64,000 nt of DNA from assembly GCA_963707905.1 (NCBI GenBank), contig CAVPSA010000021.1:1-64000 (forward strand), in the 5' to 3' direction. Within the stretch, counting starts at the first letter, position 1. The number at the start of each line of letters is the position of its first letter. The position numbers and the translations under genes are program-made. The notes under the pieces were generated by a model. The model saw only the letters and a list, made by a program, of their open reading frames with translations. It was not told where the DNA came from and did not search any database. Source of the DNA: DASXKD01 sp963707905 (lineage in GTDB: Bacteria; Actinomycetota; Actinomycetes; Streptosporangiales; Streptosporangiaceae). This document shows positions 52,966-63,200 of the stretch, piece by piece.

Positions 52966-53649
52966 CTAAGACGACCCTACCTCGGCACGGCGCTTCAGGT
53001 TCGTGAGAACGTCGTCTACGAGGCCATACTCCTTGGCTTCTTCGGCCGAGAAGAACTTGTCCCGCTCGACATCGCGCTGGACCTGCTCCTCGCTCCTGCC
53101 GCTGTGCTTGGCGATGATGCGCTCCATCGAGCTGCGCATCCGCAGGATCTCCCTGGCCTGGATCTCCAGGTCACTGGACTGCCCGTAGCCGCCCTCCGTG
53201 GCCGGCTGGTGCAGCAGGATCCGGGCGTTGGGCAGCGCCATCCGCTTGTCCTTGGTGCCCGCGGCGAGCAGCACGGCGGCCGCGGAGGCGGCCTGGCCGA
53301 TGCACACCGTCTGGATCTGCGGCTGGACGAACTGCATGGTGTCGTAGATCGCCATCATCGACGTCACCGACCCGCCGGGCGAGTTGATGTACATCGTGAT
53401 GTCGCGGTCGGGGTCCATCGACTCCAGCGCGATGAGCTGTGCGATCACATCGTTGGCCGACGCGTCGTCGATCTGCACGCCGAGGAAGATGATCCGCTCC
53501 TCGAACAGCTTGTTGTACGGGTTCATCTCCTTGATCCCGTACGACGTGCGCTCGATGAACGACGGCAGCACGTAGCGTGCCTCCGCCAGGCTGTCCCCGG
53601 CAGTCCCGGTCAGGCGGGCCTGGGCCAGCGGCCGGTGGGTTGTGCTCAC
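52966..53649 (-). CDS. clpP2: ATP-dependent Clp protease proteolytic subunit ClpP2
   Basis: A 227-residue serine protease. The catalytic triad is Ser122 (GQAASAAAVLL), His147 (ILLHQP) and Asp197 (VERDKFF). The GTG at 53649 is fixed by GGAGG eight bases before it; an ATG overlapping the clpP1 stop lies 30 bases upstream but lacks such a site. In actinobacteria ClpP1 and ClpP2 form a mixed 14-mer. The Tyr/Met-rich YGIKEMNPYNKLFEER region is the usual N-terminal processing area. Confidence 0.97.
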   Translation of the reverse strand: MSTTHRPLAQARLTGTAGDSLAEARYVLPSFIERTSYGIKEMNPYNKLFEERIIFLGVQIDDASANDVIAQLIALESMDPDRDITMYINSPGGSVTSMMAIYDTMQFVQPQIQTVCIGQAASAAAVLLAAGTKDKRMALPNARILLHQPATEGGYGQSSDLEIQAREILRMRSSMERIIAKHSGRSEEQVQRDVERDKFFSAEEAKEYGLVDDVLTNLKRRAEVGSS

Positions 53650-53678
53650 GGTAGGTTCCTCCGCTCCGGTCCGGTGCA

Positions 53679-54362
53679 TCAGGAGACTGGCCCGGCCGAG
53701 GGGACCTCGACCGCACTGCGGACCACCATGTCGACGAAGCCGTAGTCCTTGGCCTCGTCGGCGGTAAACCACCGGTCACGGTCCGAGTCCTCTTCGATCT
53801 GGTCGACGGTCTGCCCGGTGTGGAAGGCGATGCGCTCGGCCAGCGTTTTCTTGACGTAGATCATCTGCTCCGCCTGGATCCTGATGTCGGAGGCGGTGCC
53901 GCCGATGCCCCCGGAGGGCTGGTGCATCAGGATCTGCGCGTGCGGCAGTGCGTAGCGCTTTTTCGCCGCTCCGGCGCAGAGCAGGAACTGGCCCATGGAC
54001 GCGGCCATGCCCATCGCGTACGTGGCCACGTCGTTCGGCACGTACTGCATCACGTCGTAGATGGCCAGGCCGGCGCTGACCGAGCCGCCCGGTGAGTTGA
54101 TGTACAGGCTGATGTCGGAGTGCGCGTCCTCGGCGGCGAGCAGGATCAGCTCGGCGCAGATCCGGTTGGCGATATCGTCGTCCACCTGCTGTCCGAGGAA
54201 CACGATCCGGTGCCGGAGCAGCCGCTGGAACAACTGGTCGCCCAGCGGCAGCAGCGGAGCCTCCGCGGTGCGCGCCAGGATCTGCGCGACCTGCCCGTCG
54301 CTGGGCGTCACGCCCGCGATGCCGTCCCTGACCGCCTGCGCGTGCCGCGCCGCGTCGCTCAC
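53679..54362 (-). CDS. clpP1: ATP-dependent Clp protease proteolytic subunit ClpP1
   Basis: A 227-residue ClpP with Ser122 (MGMAASMGQFLL), His147 (ILMHQPSGG) and Asp196 (DRDRWF). The GTG at 54362 follows GAGGAGGGG. A divergent N-terminal 35 residues precede the core, as in paired actinobacterial ClpP1. It is first in the clpP1-clpP2 operon, 29 bases upstream of clpP2, with a ClgR-type box upstream. Confidence 0.97.
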   Translation of the reverse strand: MSDAARHAQAVRDGIAGVTPSDGQVAQILARTAEAPLLPLGDQLFQRLLRHRIVFLGQQVDDDIANRICAELILLAAEDAHSDISLYINSPGGSVSAGLAIYDVMQYVPNDVATYAMGMAASMGQFLLCAGAAKKRYALPHAQILMHQPSGGIGGTASDIRIQAEQMIYVKKTLAERIAFHTGQTVDQIEEDSDRDRWFTADEAKDYGFVDMVVRSAVEVPSAGPVS

Positions 54363-54500
54363 GGTGCCCCTCCTCGTTCCTGCGCTCTGCCGCGCTGTGC
54401 CCACAGTCCTCTCCCGACCACGTCGTCTGCCGCTGGCGCCCGTTTCGCCCGGATACCGCCCCCGGCGGCGGCCGGTGATTTCACCGGGCCGCTGACAGTG

Positions 54501-54558
54501 ACCTTAACGCTGGCGAGAAGGTCAAACGTCCCGCGTGACGGCCTGTTCGCTGTCGGCG
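54501..54558 (-). promoter_or_regulatory. Putative ClgR box and promoter of clpP1-clpP2
   Basis: On the minus strand CGCCGACAGCG (54558-54548) fits the core of the actinobacterial ClgR consensus CGCYNANRGCG at every position and is followed by AAC. About 40 bases downstream is TAAGGT (54506-54501), a plausible -10 hexamer, which would place the box near -59, suited to an activator. A good -35 is absent, as expected for an activated promoter. The consensus is recalled, not searched. Confidence 0.6.
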
Positions 54559-54620
54559 CAGGGCGGTAACCGTGCCGCGGCCGGGCCCGGCCGCGCGGGC
54601 TGGGCCGGGCTGGCCCCGGG

Positions 54621-56039
54621 CTAGTCCCCGGCGCTCTCCCCGCCGTCGCCGGTCTCCCCGGCGTCGCCGGTCTCCCCGGCGTCGCCGGTCTCCCCGGCAT
54701 CGTCGCCGTCGCCGTCCTCGCCCATCGCCGCGGCGGCCTTGACGTCCACCGGGCGCCCGGCCTCGTCGGTGACCTTGACCTGCTCGGTGAGCAGCCGCAG
54801 CGCCTTGCCGCGCAGCACCTCGGACATGGCCAGGCCGAGCTGGCCGCGGTCCACGATCTCCTTGGCCAGCCGGTCCGGCTGCACCCCGAGGCGGTAGGCC
54901 TGCTCCACGATGTAGGCGTTCAGCTCTTCCTGCTCCACCCGCAGCTCATTGGTGCTGGCCAGCTCGTCAAGCACGAACCCGGCCTTGACCGACCGGCGCG
55001 CGTCGACGGTGATCTCGGCCTCCAGGTCGTCCTCGCTGATGCCGCGGGCCTCCAGATAGGCCTCCTTGGTGCTGCCGGACCGCTCCAGCTGCTCATCCAG
55101 CGAGCGCTGCCGCCCCTCGACCTCCGACGCCACGATCCGGTCGGGCAGCGGGATGTCCAGCCGGTTGATCACGGCGTCCAGCGCCCGGTCCCTGGCCTGG
55201 CCGACCTGCCCGAGCCGCTTGACGTTCTCCAGCCGCCCGCGGGTGCCGGCCCGGAACTCGCCGAGCGTGTCGTACTCGCTCGCTGACTGGGCGAACTCGT
55301 CGTCGAGCTCGGGCAGGTCCTTGACCTTGACACTGTGCACGGTCACCGAGACCTCGGCCTGCTCCCCGGCGTGATCGCCGCCGGCCAGCTCAGCGGTGAA
55401 GGTGGTCGCGTCGCCCGCGGACATGCCGGTCAGGGTCTCGTCCAGGCCGTCAAGCAGGGTCCCGTCGCCCACCTGGTAGGAGATGCCACTGGCCTGCGCG
55501 TCCTCGACAAGCTTCCCGCTCACCGACGCGGACAGGTCGATCGAGACGAAGTCGCCTTCGGCGGCGGGCCGGTCCACGCCCCGCAGCGACGCGAACCGCT
55601 CCCGCAGGTCGCCGAGGTACTCCTCCACCTCGTCCGGGCCCACCTCGGCGTTCTCCACGGTGACCGGGATGGTGGACAGGTCGGGCAGGTCGAACTTGGG
55701 CCGGACGTCCACCTCGGCGGTGAAGGACAGCTGGTCCCCGTCGTCGAGCTTGGTGATCTCCAGGTCGGGCTGGCCAAGGGCGCGGATCTCGCTGTCCTCC
55801 AGCGCCTTGCCGTACAGCTGCGGCACCGCGTCGTTGATCGCCTGCTCGAGCACCGCGCCGCGGCCCAGCCGCTGGTCGATGATGCGCGGCGGTACGTGGC
55901 CCGGGCGGAATCCGGGGATCCGGACCTGCCGGCTCACCTCGCGGTAGGCCTTGTCGAGGCTGGGCTTCAGCTCCTCGAAGGGAACCTCGATGGTCAGCTT
56001 GACCCGGGTCGGGCTGAGCTCCTCGACATCGGTCTTCAC
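54621..56039 (-). CDS. tig: Trigger factor
   Basis: A 472-residue ribosome-bound chaperone. The N-terminal ribosome-docking domain contains the GFRPGHVPPRIIDQRLG signature (residues about 42-58), followed by the FKBP-type domain (GDFVSIDLSASVSGKL) and the helical C-terminal arms. The final 40 residues are acidic, with three tandem copies of GDAGET. The start is the GTG at 56039 with GGGAG upstream. It lies upstream of clpP1 on the same strand, the usual order. Confidence 0.97.
   Translation of the reverse strand: MKTDVEELSPTRVKLTIEVPFEELKPSLDKAYREVSRQVRIPGFRPGHVPPRIIDQRLGRGAVLEQAINDAVPQLYGKALEDSEIRALGQPDLEITKLDDGDQLSFTAEVDVRPKFDLPDLSTIPVTVENAEVGPDEVEEYLGDLRERFASLRGVDRPAAEGDFVSIDLSASVSGKLVEDAQASGISYQVGDGTLLDGLDETLTGMSAGDATTFTAELAGGDHAGEQAEVSVTVHSVKVKDLPELDDEFAQSASEYDTLGEFRAGTRGRLENVKRLGQVGQARDRALDAVINRLDIPLPDRIVASEVEGRQRSLDEQLERSGSTKEAYLEARGISEDDLEAEITVDARRSVKAGFVLDELASTNELRVEQEELNAYIVEQAYRLGVQPDRLAKEIVDRGQLGLAMSEVLRGKALRLLTEQVKVTDEAGRPVDVKAAAAMGEDGDGDDAGETGDAGETGDAGETGDGGESAGD
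54645..54698. repeat. Three perfect 18-bp tandem units in the 3' end of tig
   Basis: GTCGCCGGTCTCCCCGGC is repeated three times without change, encoding GDAGET on the minus strand. The unit length is a multiple of three, so copy-number change would only lengthen or shorten the acidic tail of trigger factor. Confidence 0.85.
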
Positions 56040-56342
56040 GGCGGCGTCACTCCCTGGTCGCCTGCGCGGCACGTCGTTGGGCGGGGTGGTGGGGTCAGGG
56101 CTAGTGCTGTGGTGGGCTGCGAGGCGCCCCGGCGCTGCGGGTGCCCGCCGCGCTGCTAGCAGCTACGCCGGCCAAGTCTAGGGCAGCCACGGCCCCTGGC
56201 AGGCCACGCTTGGGCCGCCGCACGGCCCGCGGCGCCCGCCGCCACGGCGGATCGGCGTGTCTCACCCATCACGGGTGGTGATAACAGCGCTCTGAACTGG
56301 GACAATGGCGAGATACGGGGGAGAGCGGGCGAGGAGGCGGTC
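56040..56342. other. Divergent intergenic region between tig and the HdeD-like gene
   Basis: No gene or RNA was recognised. It holds the 5' regions of both genes, with GAGGAGG just before the HdeD-like start. A short palindrome GCTGCTAGCAGC occurs near 56152. Promoter elements are not clear. Confidence 0.35.
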
Positions 56343-56939
56343 ATGACCTCTTCTGGTGCCCGTGCGCAAACAGGGCCGCGCCCGCTGGCTGCCCGCGGCG
56401 CCAGGCGAATCACCCTGGCGGCCGCGGCCGCCATGCTCACCCTCGGCTTCCTGCTTCTTTTCTGGCCATACGCTTCGCTCGCGGTGACCGCCGTCCTGCT
56501 CGGCATCGCCCTCCTGGCAACCGGCGTGCTGCGGCTGGTGCAGGGCTTGAGGGCTGGCGGCGAGGCCGGCGCACACCGCGGTGCGCACCTGCTGATCGGA
56601 ATCCTCGCCGTGCTGGCCGGGATCTACTGCCTGGGCGACATCGCGGGGACCGTGGTTCTGCTGTCCCTGGTGGTCGGGCTGTTCTGGGTCATGCACGGGC
56701 TGGTGGACCTGGTGGCCACCGGCCGCCCGGGTCCTGGCCGGGCGCTGACCGGGATCACCGGCGGCCTGAGCCTGCTGGCCGGCCTGATCGTGATCTTCTG
56801 GCCGGCGATCACCGTGCCGGTCATGGCCGCGGTCATGGGCGCCTGGCTGGCCTGTGACGGGGCGCTGCTCATGGTCACCGTGCTCTACCAGCGCCACGTC
56901 GCCAGGACGGCCGCAGCAGCCAGGCAACGCCAGCCCTAA
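56343..56939 (+). CDS. HdeD / DUF308 family membrane protein
   Basis: A 198-residue protein with six predicted membrane helices in three pairs, for example MLTLGFLLLFWPYASLAVTA and LLAGLIVIFWPAITVPVMA, the repeated FWP element being typical of the HdeD/DUF308 fold. The ATG at 56343 follows GAGGAGGCGGTC. It is linked in other bacteria to acid or general stress, which is only a guess here. Its 3' end overlaps the tail of the broken LuxR-type frame by 65 bases. Confidence 0.87.
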   Translation: MTSSGARAQTGPRPLAARGARRITLAAAAAMLTLGFLLLFWPYASLAVTAVLLGIALLATGVLRLVQGLRAGGEAGAHRGAHLLIGILAVLAGIYCLGDIAGTVVLLSLVVGLFWVMHGLVDLVATGRPGPGRALTGITGGLSLLAGLIVIFWPAITVPVMAAVMGAWLACDGALLMVTVLYQRHVARTAAAARQRQP

Positions 56940-59870
56940 CGGGCCCCAGGCAAGTCGCGGGGCCTGGTGCCCACCGGGGTTCCAGGGGGTCGCCACCTGG
57001 GCTGGCCGGGCCCAGGCAACGCGACGAAGTCGCGGGGCCTGGTGCCCAGCGGGGGTTCCAGGGGGTCGCTCCCCTGGGGTGGCACGGTAATAGCAGGCCG
57101 AGCCGCCGGCCGCGGGCGATCGCTTCCCGCCGGGACCGGACGCCCAGCTTCCGGTAGGCCGAGCGCAGGTGCGTCTTCACGGTGTTGACCGAGAGGAAGA
57201 GCGCCTCGGAGATCTCCTCGTTGGTCATGTGCGAAGGCAGGAACCTGAGCACCGCGCGCTCGCTGTCGGTCAGCCGCACCCCCGCCCGGTCGGCGGTACC
57301 GGCCAGCCGGGGCCCGCAGCCGTCGAACCGTTCAAGTACCCGTCCCACAAACCCGGCGTAGCGGCTGGTCGGTGGCACGAGCACGGTGACGGCCGTGCGG
57401 ACGGCGAGGCCACCGTCGAGGAATACCCGGTAGGCGGCCTCCGGCTCGGCGAGCCCGAGCGCCTCCCCGATCTGGGTGGCTGCGCGGCCCGCATCGCCCA
57501 GGCGCCGGGCGGCCACCGCGGCTGCCAGCAGCGCCCGGGTGCGTTCGTGCAGGGTCCGGGCAGCCGCACCGTCGAGGCAGGCGGCCGCCGCGTCCCGCGC
57601 GGCGGTGAAGTCGCCCTCGGCCAGCAGCAGGCCGGCCCGGGCCAGGGCCAGGTCGCTTCCGGGGCCCGCGCCGCCACAGCAGGTACCCGCCCCGCCGACG
57701 CCTGCCCCGCCGGCGCCTGCCCCGCCGGTACCTCCCCCGCTGGCGCCCGCCCCGCCGGCGCCTGCCCCGCCGGGCTGCAGCAGCGCCCGGGCGCAGCCGA
57801 GGTCACCGGCTCGCAGCGCGGCTTCCGCCTCCGCGGCGTCCGCCGCCGAGGACAGCCCCGGGCAACCCGGCGGCGGGCCCTCACGCAGCCGGGCCAGCAC
57901 CGCCCGGGCCGCGGCCGTGGCACCGTCGGCCAGCAGCACCCGCGCCTGGATCAGCGCCCTGATGGCTGCCACCGGCGGCTCTCCGGGCACGTGGCCCACT
58001 CGGTCGCTTTCGGCTTCGTCGAGCAACCGCTGCGCCGCCAGCAGATCGTCCCTGGCCAGGTTCACCTGCGCACCGCCGAGCGCGGCCAGGCTGGTGGCCT
58101 CCGGGGTGACCGGGATGACGTGTGTGCGCACTTCGTCCACGGCGTGCTCGGCGGCCGTCAGCTCCCCGGCGCAGGCCAGCGCGAGTGCGCGCCAGGCCCG
58201 TGCCCTGGCCCGCAGCAGGTCCAGGCCGCCGGTGCTGAGCTGACGGTCCGCGTGCCGCAGCGCGTGGGCCGCCGCGGCAATGTCCCAGCAGCGCAGGCTG
58301 GCACAGCCAAGCGCGAACCAGAGCAGGCCGGCCGCGCGGTGCTCGGCCGGGGTGGTTGCCCACTCCTGGGCCGGGCCGGCCAGCGCCCAGCCGCAGCGGG
58401 TGAGCGCCGGGTCGCCGTGCCGCTGCTCGGCCGCACCCAGGATCCGCAGCGCGGCCAGGACCGGCTCGACCACCCGGCGGGTGGCAGCGGCCGAGTGCTC
58501 CACCGAGCGGGCGGCAGCCTCCAGATACACCGCCGTGCCCTCGGCGTCCGCGCTCCACAGCCGCGCGCTGGCCCATGCGGCGGCGACGGCCGCCTCCCCG
58601 GCCTGGTCGGCGGGGAAGAGCCCGAGCGCCGACTCCAGCGGCTGCACGCCGTCGGACATGAGGATCCCGACCGCGGACCCGGCCAGCACGTCGCCGGCTT
58701 GATCCCAGTCCCGGGCGGCGCACGCTGCCCGCACCGCATCCAGCGCCCGGTCGTGCGCGGCGTACCAACGTGCCGCCCGGCCGAGCAGCACCGGGACCTC
58801 CTCAGGGAACTCCCTGTTCAGTTCGGCGCTGAGCACCTCGCGCAGCAGCGGGTGGTACCGGTAGCCGCGCGCCGCATCGTCCAGCGCGTCCACCAGACAG
58901 TTTTCCCTGCTCAGCCGCTCCAGCATGGCCGCGCTTCCGGTCTGGGCGCAGATCGCGTCGGCGAGGTCGCCGGACAGTTCCGCGACGACCGAGGTCCTGG
59001 CCAGGAAGGCCCTTGTGCCCGGCTCCTGCCGGCCGAGCACCTCGTCCCGGAGATACTCCGCCGCCAGCGGCCCGGGGCCGGCCTCGCCGCCCGCGATAGC
59101 CGCGGCGGGCCCGCTGCCCGCCCTCCGCCTGCATCGCCGCCAGCCGGATCCCGGCCATCCAGCCCTCGGTGCGCCGGAGTATCCGGTCGCGCTCGGCCGC
59201 GGGAAGCTGCAGGCCGAGCATCGCGAAGTAGGCCTCGGTCTCCTCGGCCGTGCAGGCCAGGTCGGCGGCGCCGACATCGCCGAGCTCACCGCAAACCCGC
59301 AGCCGCGCCAGTTGCAGCGCGGGCGGCCAGGCGCGCCGAAAGCACCAGCCGCAACGTCGGCGGTGCATGGCGGATGAGTACGTCGAGCCCACCCAGAACG
59401 CCGGGGTCGGTGGCTTCGTGCACGTCGTCGAGCACGAGGATCAGCGGCTCTGTGAACGCCTGGGCGATCTCCACCAGCCGCATCGGGAAACCGCCAGGAC
59501 CGGTGTCCTCAAGAGACTGCAGGACCTCCGGACAGGCGGGCCGGGCCCGGCTGATGCTGGCGCAGACATAGGCCCAGAACCAGTCGCGCCGGTCGGCGGG
59601 ATCCACGGTGAGCCAGACCACCTGCCCGGCGGCGGGCCGCAGCGCGGCCCAGGATGCGCAGGCGACGGTCTTCCCGGCGCCTGGCGGCCCGGATACCAGC
59701 GTGACCCGGTGCCGGGTGGCGCGGTCGAGCAGGGCGTGCACCCGCTGCCGCGGCAGCACGGGGAAAGCGGGCTGCGGAATCTGGAGCTTGCCGTCGAGGA
59801 ACGGCGGATCGGGCCGCTCGGTGCCGTCACACCGGCCAGGCACCATGGTGCTACTGAGAGTGTCCGTCAT
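56875..59870 (-). pseudogene. LuxR/MalT-type ATP-dependent regulator, broken by two frameshifts
   Basis: Starts at 59870. Residues 1-185 carry the STAND-type ATPase start with P-loop LVSGPPGAGKTVACASW and LILVLDDVHEA. The frame is lost near 59335 in a GCGCGCC run and the protein continues in a second frame (LQLARLRVCGELGDVGAADL, then RTEGWMAGIRLAAMQAEGG). It is lost again near 59119 (an extra G in GAGGGCGGGC) and continues in a third frame through tetratricopeptide-like helices, a Gly/Ala-rich insert (near 57660-57780) and the LuxR helix-turn-helix (LTDSERAVLRFLPSHMTNEE, LFLSVNTVKTHLRSAYRKLG). The last 70 residues read through the direct repeats at 56952-57082. Decay and sequencing error are both possible. 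Frame pieces: 59286-59870 and 56875-59289. Confidence 0.82.
56952..57082. repeat. Two direct repeats of about 53 bp with internal hairpins
   Basis: Copies begin at 56952 and 57027 with AAGTCGCGGGGCCTGGTGCC and remain alike through GGGGTTCCAGGGGGTCGC. In the second copy CCAGGGG and CCCCTGG can form a 7-bp stem. They lie between convergent genes and are read through by the 3' end of the LuxR-type frame. The same hairpin style occurs at 51384-51403, which suggests a dispersed terminator-like repeat. Confidence 0.7.
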
Positions 59871-60257
59871 TCGATGTCCCCCCGCGGCTGCCAGCGCGCC
59901 TGATGTCCCGGCATGCCCGGGATGCCGGGCGCAGGGGAAGACGGCCCCAGCCGGCCGGAAAGACGCTCCCCCGCCCCATCGGATGCGAATGCGCTGACCA
60001 TCGGCCTTTGCTGGCTACTACCCCCGCTGAGCTGTATCAACACACCGTCACGGTTTGCGTGCACAGCGCTGGTAAGGGTGCCGTTCATCCCCGCCACCCG
60101 GCACGGGGAACGGGTATCCCGCCGCCGGCGGCGAGGGCAGCTGGGTGCCGGACGGTATGGGAACGGCGACGCCTCGTGGGCAACAATTGCGCCCCAAACG
60201 GATAACCATTGCCGCCCGGCGCTGGTCATCGAGCGGCCGGTGCGTAGCGTCGGCAGC
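59871..60257. other. Divergent intergenic region before the second FtsX module
   Basis: The long plus-strand open frame through this region (from 59913) is not protein-like and lacks a ribosome binding site. The region holds the 5' sides of the LuxR-type gene and the permease gene. No strong hairpin or repeat was noticed. Confidence 0.4.
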
Positions 60258-63200
60258 ATGGGCCGGAGCCTGGGCCAGGGCACGCACCGTCCGCCACGGC
60301 CGGATCAGCGCGACAGGGCCCGGGTTGCCCGGGTGTCGTTCGTGCTGCGCCGGCTGAGGTGGGCCCGGCTGCTGCCGGTCAGCCTGCTGCTGGCCGTGCT
60401 GGCCTCGACGATGGTCACCGTGGCCCTGGCCAGCTTCGGCACCAGGGCGCTTCCCGCGGCCGAGCACCGGCGGCTCTCGAACGTGGCGGACGCCACGATC
60501 GAGATCAGCGGCCAGATCGGCGCTGCCAGGGCGGATGCGGACGCGAAGGTCATTCGCGCCTCGATCTCCTCGGCCCTGGGCCACACCGGCTTCCAGATGC
60601 TCAGCGGCCGGTGGTCCGACCAGCTCACGCTGCCCAGGCCCCGGGGCTCTAGCCAGGCCCCCGGCCTCCAGGCCGCCGCCCTGGACGGGGTCACCGGCCA
60701 TGCCGTGCTGACCGCCGGGCACTGGCCCGGTCCGGCCAGCCCCGGCCGTCCGATCCCGGTGGCGCTGCCGGCCAGCACGGCGGCCATGCTGCATTTCGCC
60801 GTGGGCCAGGTGCTCACGCTGCCCGACAGCATCACCGGAACCCCGGCCCGGCTGGTGGTGACCGGGCTGTTCCGGCCGAGGGATCCGGCAGCCCCGTACT
60901 GGCGGCTCAGCCTGCTCGGCACCTCGGGCAAGCTGGTGCAGGGCGCGTTCGTCACCTACGGTCCCATGCTGGTGCCGCCCGCCTCGCTCGGGCCGCACGG
61001 GCTCACCGTGGGGCAGGCATCCTGGCTCCTCACCGTGCACACCGCGCGGATATCGCCGGGTGAGACGGCCACGACCGGTGCCCGGCTCGGCGCGGTGCTG
61101 ACATCCCTGCAGACGCGGCAGGACCTGGGCGAACTGCAAGCCGCCACGAGCCTGCCGCAGACCCTGTCCGCCCTCGGCAGCAGCCTGGTGGTCGCCAGGT
61201 CATTGCTGCTGATCGGCTCGCTGCAGCTGATCCTGCTGGCCACCGCCGCCGCCGCGCTGGCCGCCCGGCTGCTGGCCACCCAGCGGGAGGAGGAGAACGC
61301 ACTGCTGTCCGCGCGCGGCGTCGCCCGCGGGCAGCTTGCCGGTGCCTCGCTCACCGAGGCGGCCCTGATCACCGTGGCCGGCGTGGCCGCCGGGATCGTC
61401 CTTGGCTGCTATCTGTCGGCGTTGCTGATGTCGGCCAGCGGGCTCCAGCACCGCACCGGCGGCCTGGCCGTGACGCTGCGCCTGGGCCTGGCCGGCGGCG
61501 CCTGGTGGCCCGCCGCCGTGATCACCGTGCTGGTCATCCTCGTCGTGGTCCGGCCCGCGCTCCGCCCGGTGACCCCAGGCGCCGCCCGGCTCCGCCGCGG
61601 CAGGCAGGCCGCGCTGGCCACCGCCGCGCGGGCCGGCCTGGACACCGCGCTGCTGCTGCTCGGCGTGGTGGCCTTCTGGGAGCTGCGCAGGTATTCGGCG
61701 GTGCCCCGGCTGTCCGGCGGCTCCCTGGGCATCGACCCGGTGCTCGCCATCGCACCGGTCCTCGCCCTGGCCGGGCTCGCGTTGCTGCCGCTGCGCGTGC
61801 TGCCCGCGGCCGCCCGGCTGCTCGACCGGCTGAGCGCCCGCGGCAGGCACATCGTCGCGGCGCTGGCGAGCTGGCAGGTGAGCAGGCGGCCGGTGCGGCA
61901 GGGCGGGCCGATCCTGCTCGTCGTCCTCGCTGTGGGCACCGGCACCCTGGTCCTCGCCCAGCACCAGAGCTGGCGGCAGTCCCAGCTCGACCAGGCGGCC
62001 TTCGCGACCGGCGCCGATGTCCGGGTGGGCCTGGCCACGCCGCTCCCGCTGGCCCGGGCCAGCCAGATCGCACATGCCCGTGGCGTGCTCGGCGCCATGC
62101 CGGTCAGCAACTTCAACAGCGGGTTCGACGTCTACGCGCTGAACTCCAGTGCGGCGGCGGCCACGGTGCTGCTCCGGCCGGACCTGGCCGGTATCCCGGT
62201 ACCCGCGCTCTGGCAGCGGCTGATCCCGGCCCACGCCGCCCCCGGCCTGACGCTGCCCGGACGGCCCGCACGGATCGCGGTGACCGCCGCGGTCAGCCCG
62301 CCGCGCGGCATCCGGTTCGGCGCGCTGCCGGTGAGCCTGTCCGTACAGGACGGCTGGGGCATCGTGTACTCGGTCCCGGCGGGCAGCCTGCCCGCGGACG
62401 GCCGTCCGCACCGGCTGGTGGCCGATCTGGCTGCTGCCCCAGGCCAGGCCGCCCCCGGCACGGGGCAGGCGCGTTACCCGCTGCGGCTGCTCGGGCTGGC
62501 GCTGAGCTACCAGTTGCCGCCATTCCCCGAGGCGTCTCTGGGCACGGCGGCGGCCGCGCAGGTGCAGGCGCGGGTCGCGGCGGCGCGCGCCACGCTGGGC
62601 GTGCGCGCGCTGGCGGTCTCCTCCCGCGGCTCCGGCGGCTTCCCGGCACCGTTCACCGTCGCCACGCGGCCCGGGGGCATGCTGCCCGGGTGGCATGCCG
62701 CGGCCGCCGCGCCCGGGCTCGCCGATCCGCACGCGACCGGCATCAAGCCCAAGGTCGAGGCGTGGCGGCCAGGGCCCGCCACGCTGACCTTCAGCACCGG
62801 CACCGGGCTGCTCATCCAGCGGCCCGGGGTGCCGCCCCTGCCGGTCACCGGCCAGGTTGCGCTCACCGCCGGGTACCCCTATGTGCCACTGCCGGCCATC
62901 GCGACCCGTGCGTTCTTCGTCGCAGCCAACGCCCGCATCGGCCAGGTCGTCCCGCTGCCCGTCGGCAACGCCACCGTGCCGGTGCGGCTGGTGGCGATGA
63001 TCCATGCCTTCCCTGGCGCCGGGAACGGCACCGCCACGGTGGTCGTGGACCAGCCCTCGCTGCAGGCCGTGCTCGCCGCGCAGTCGCAGCCGCCGTTGCC
63101 GGTGACCGGCTGGTGGCTGCGGACGGCGCACGGCGTCCCGCCCGGCCTGCCGGCCGGCGCCAGCGCGGTGAGCCTGGACCGGGCGGCGGCGGCGCTGCTC

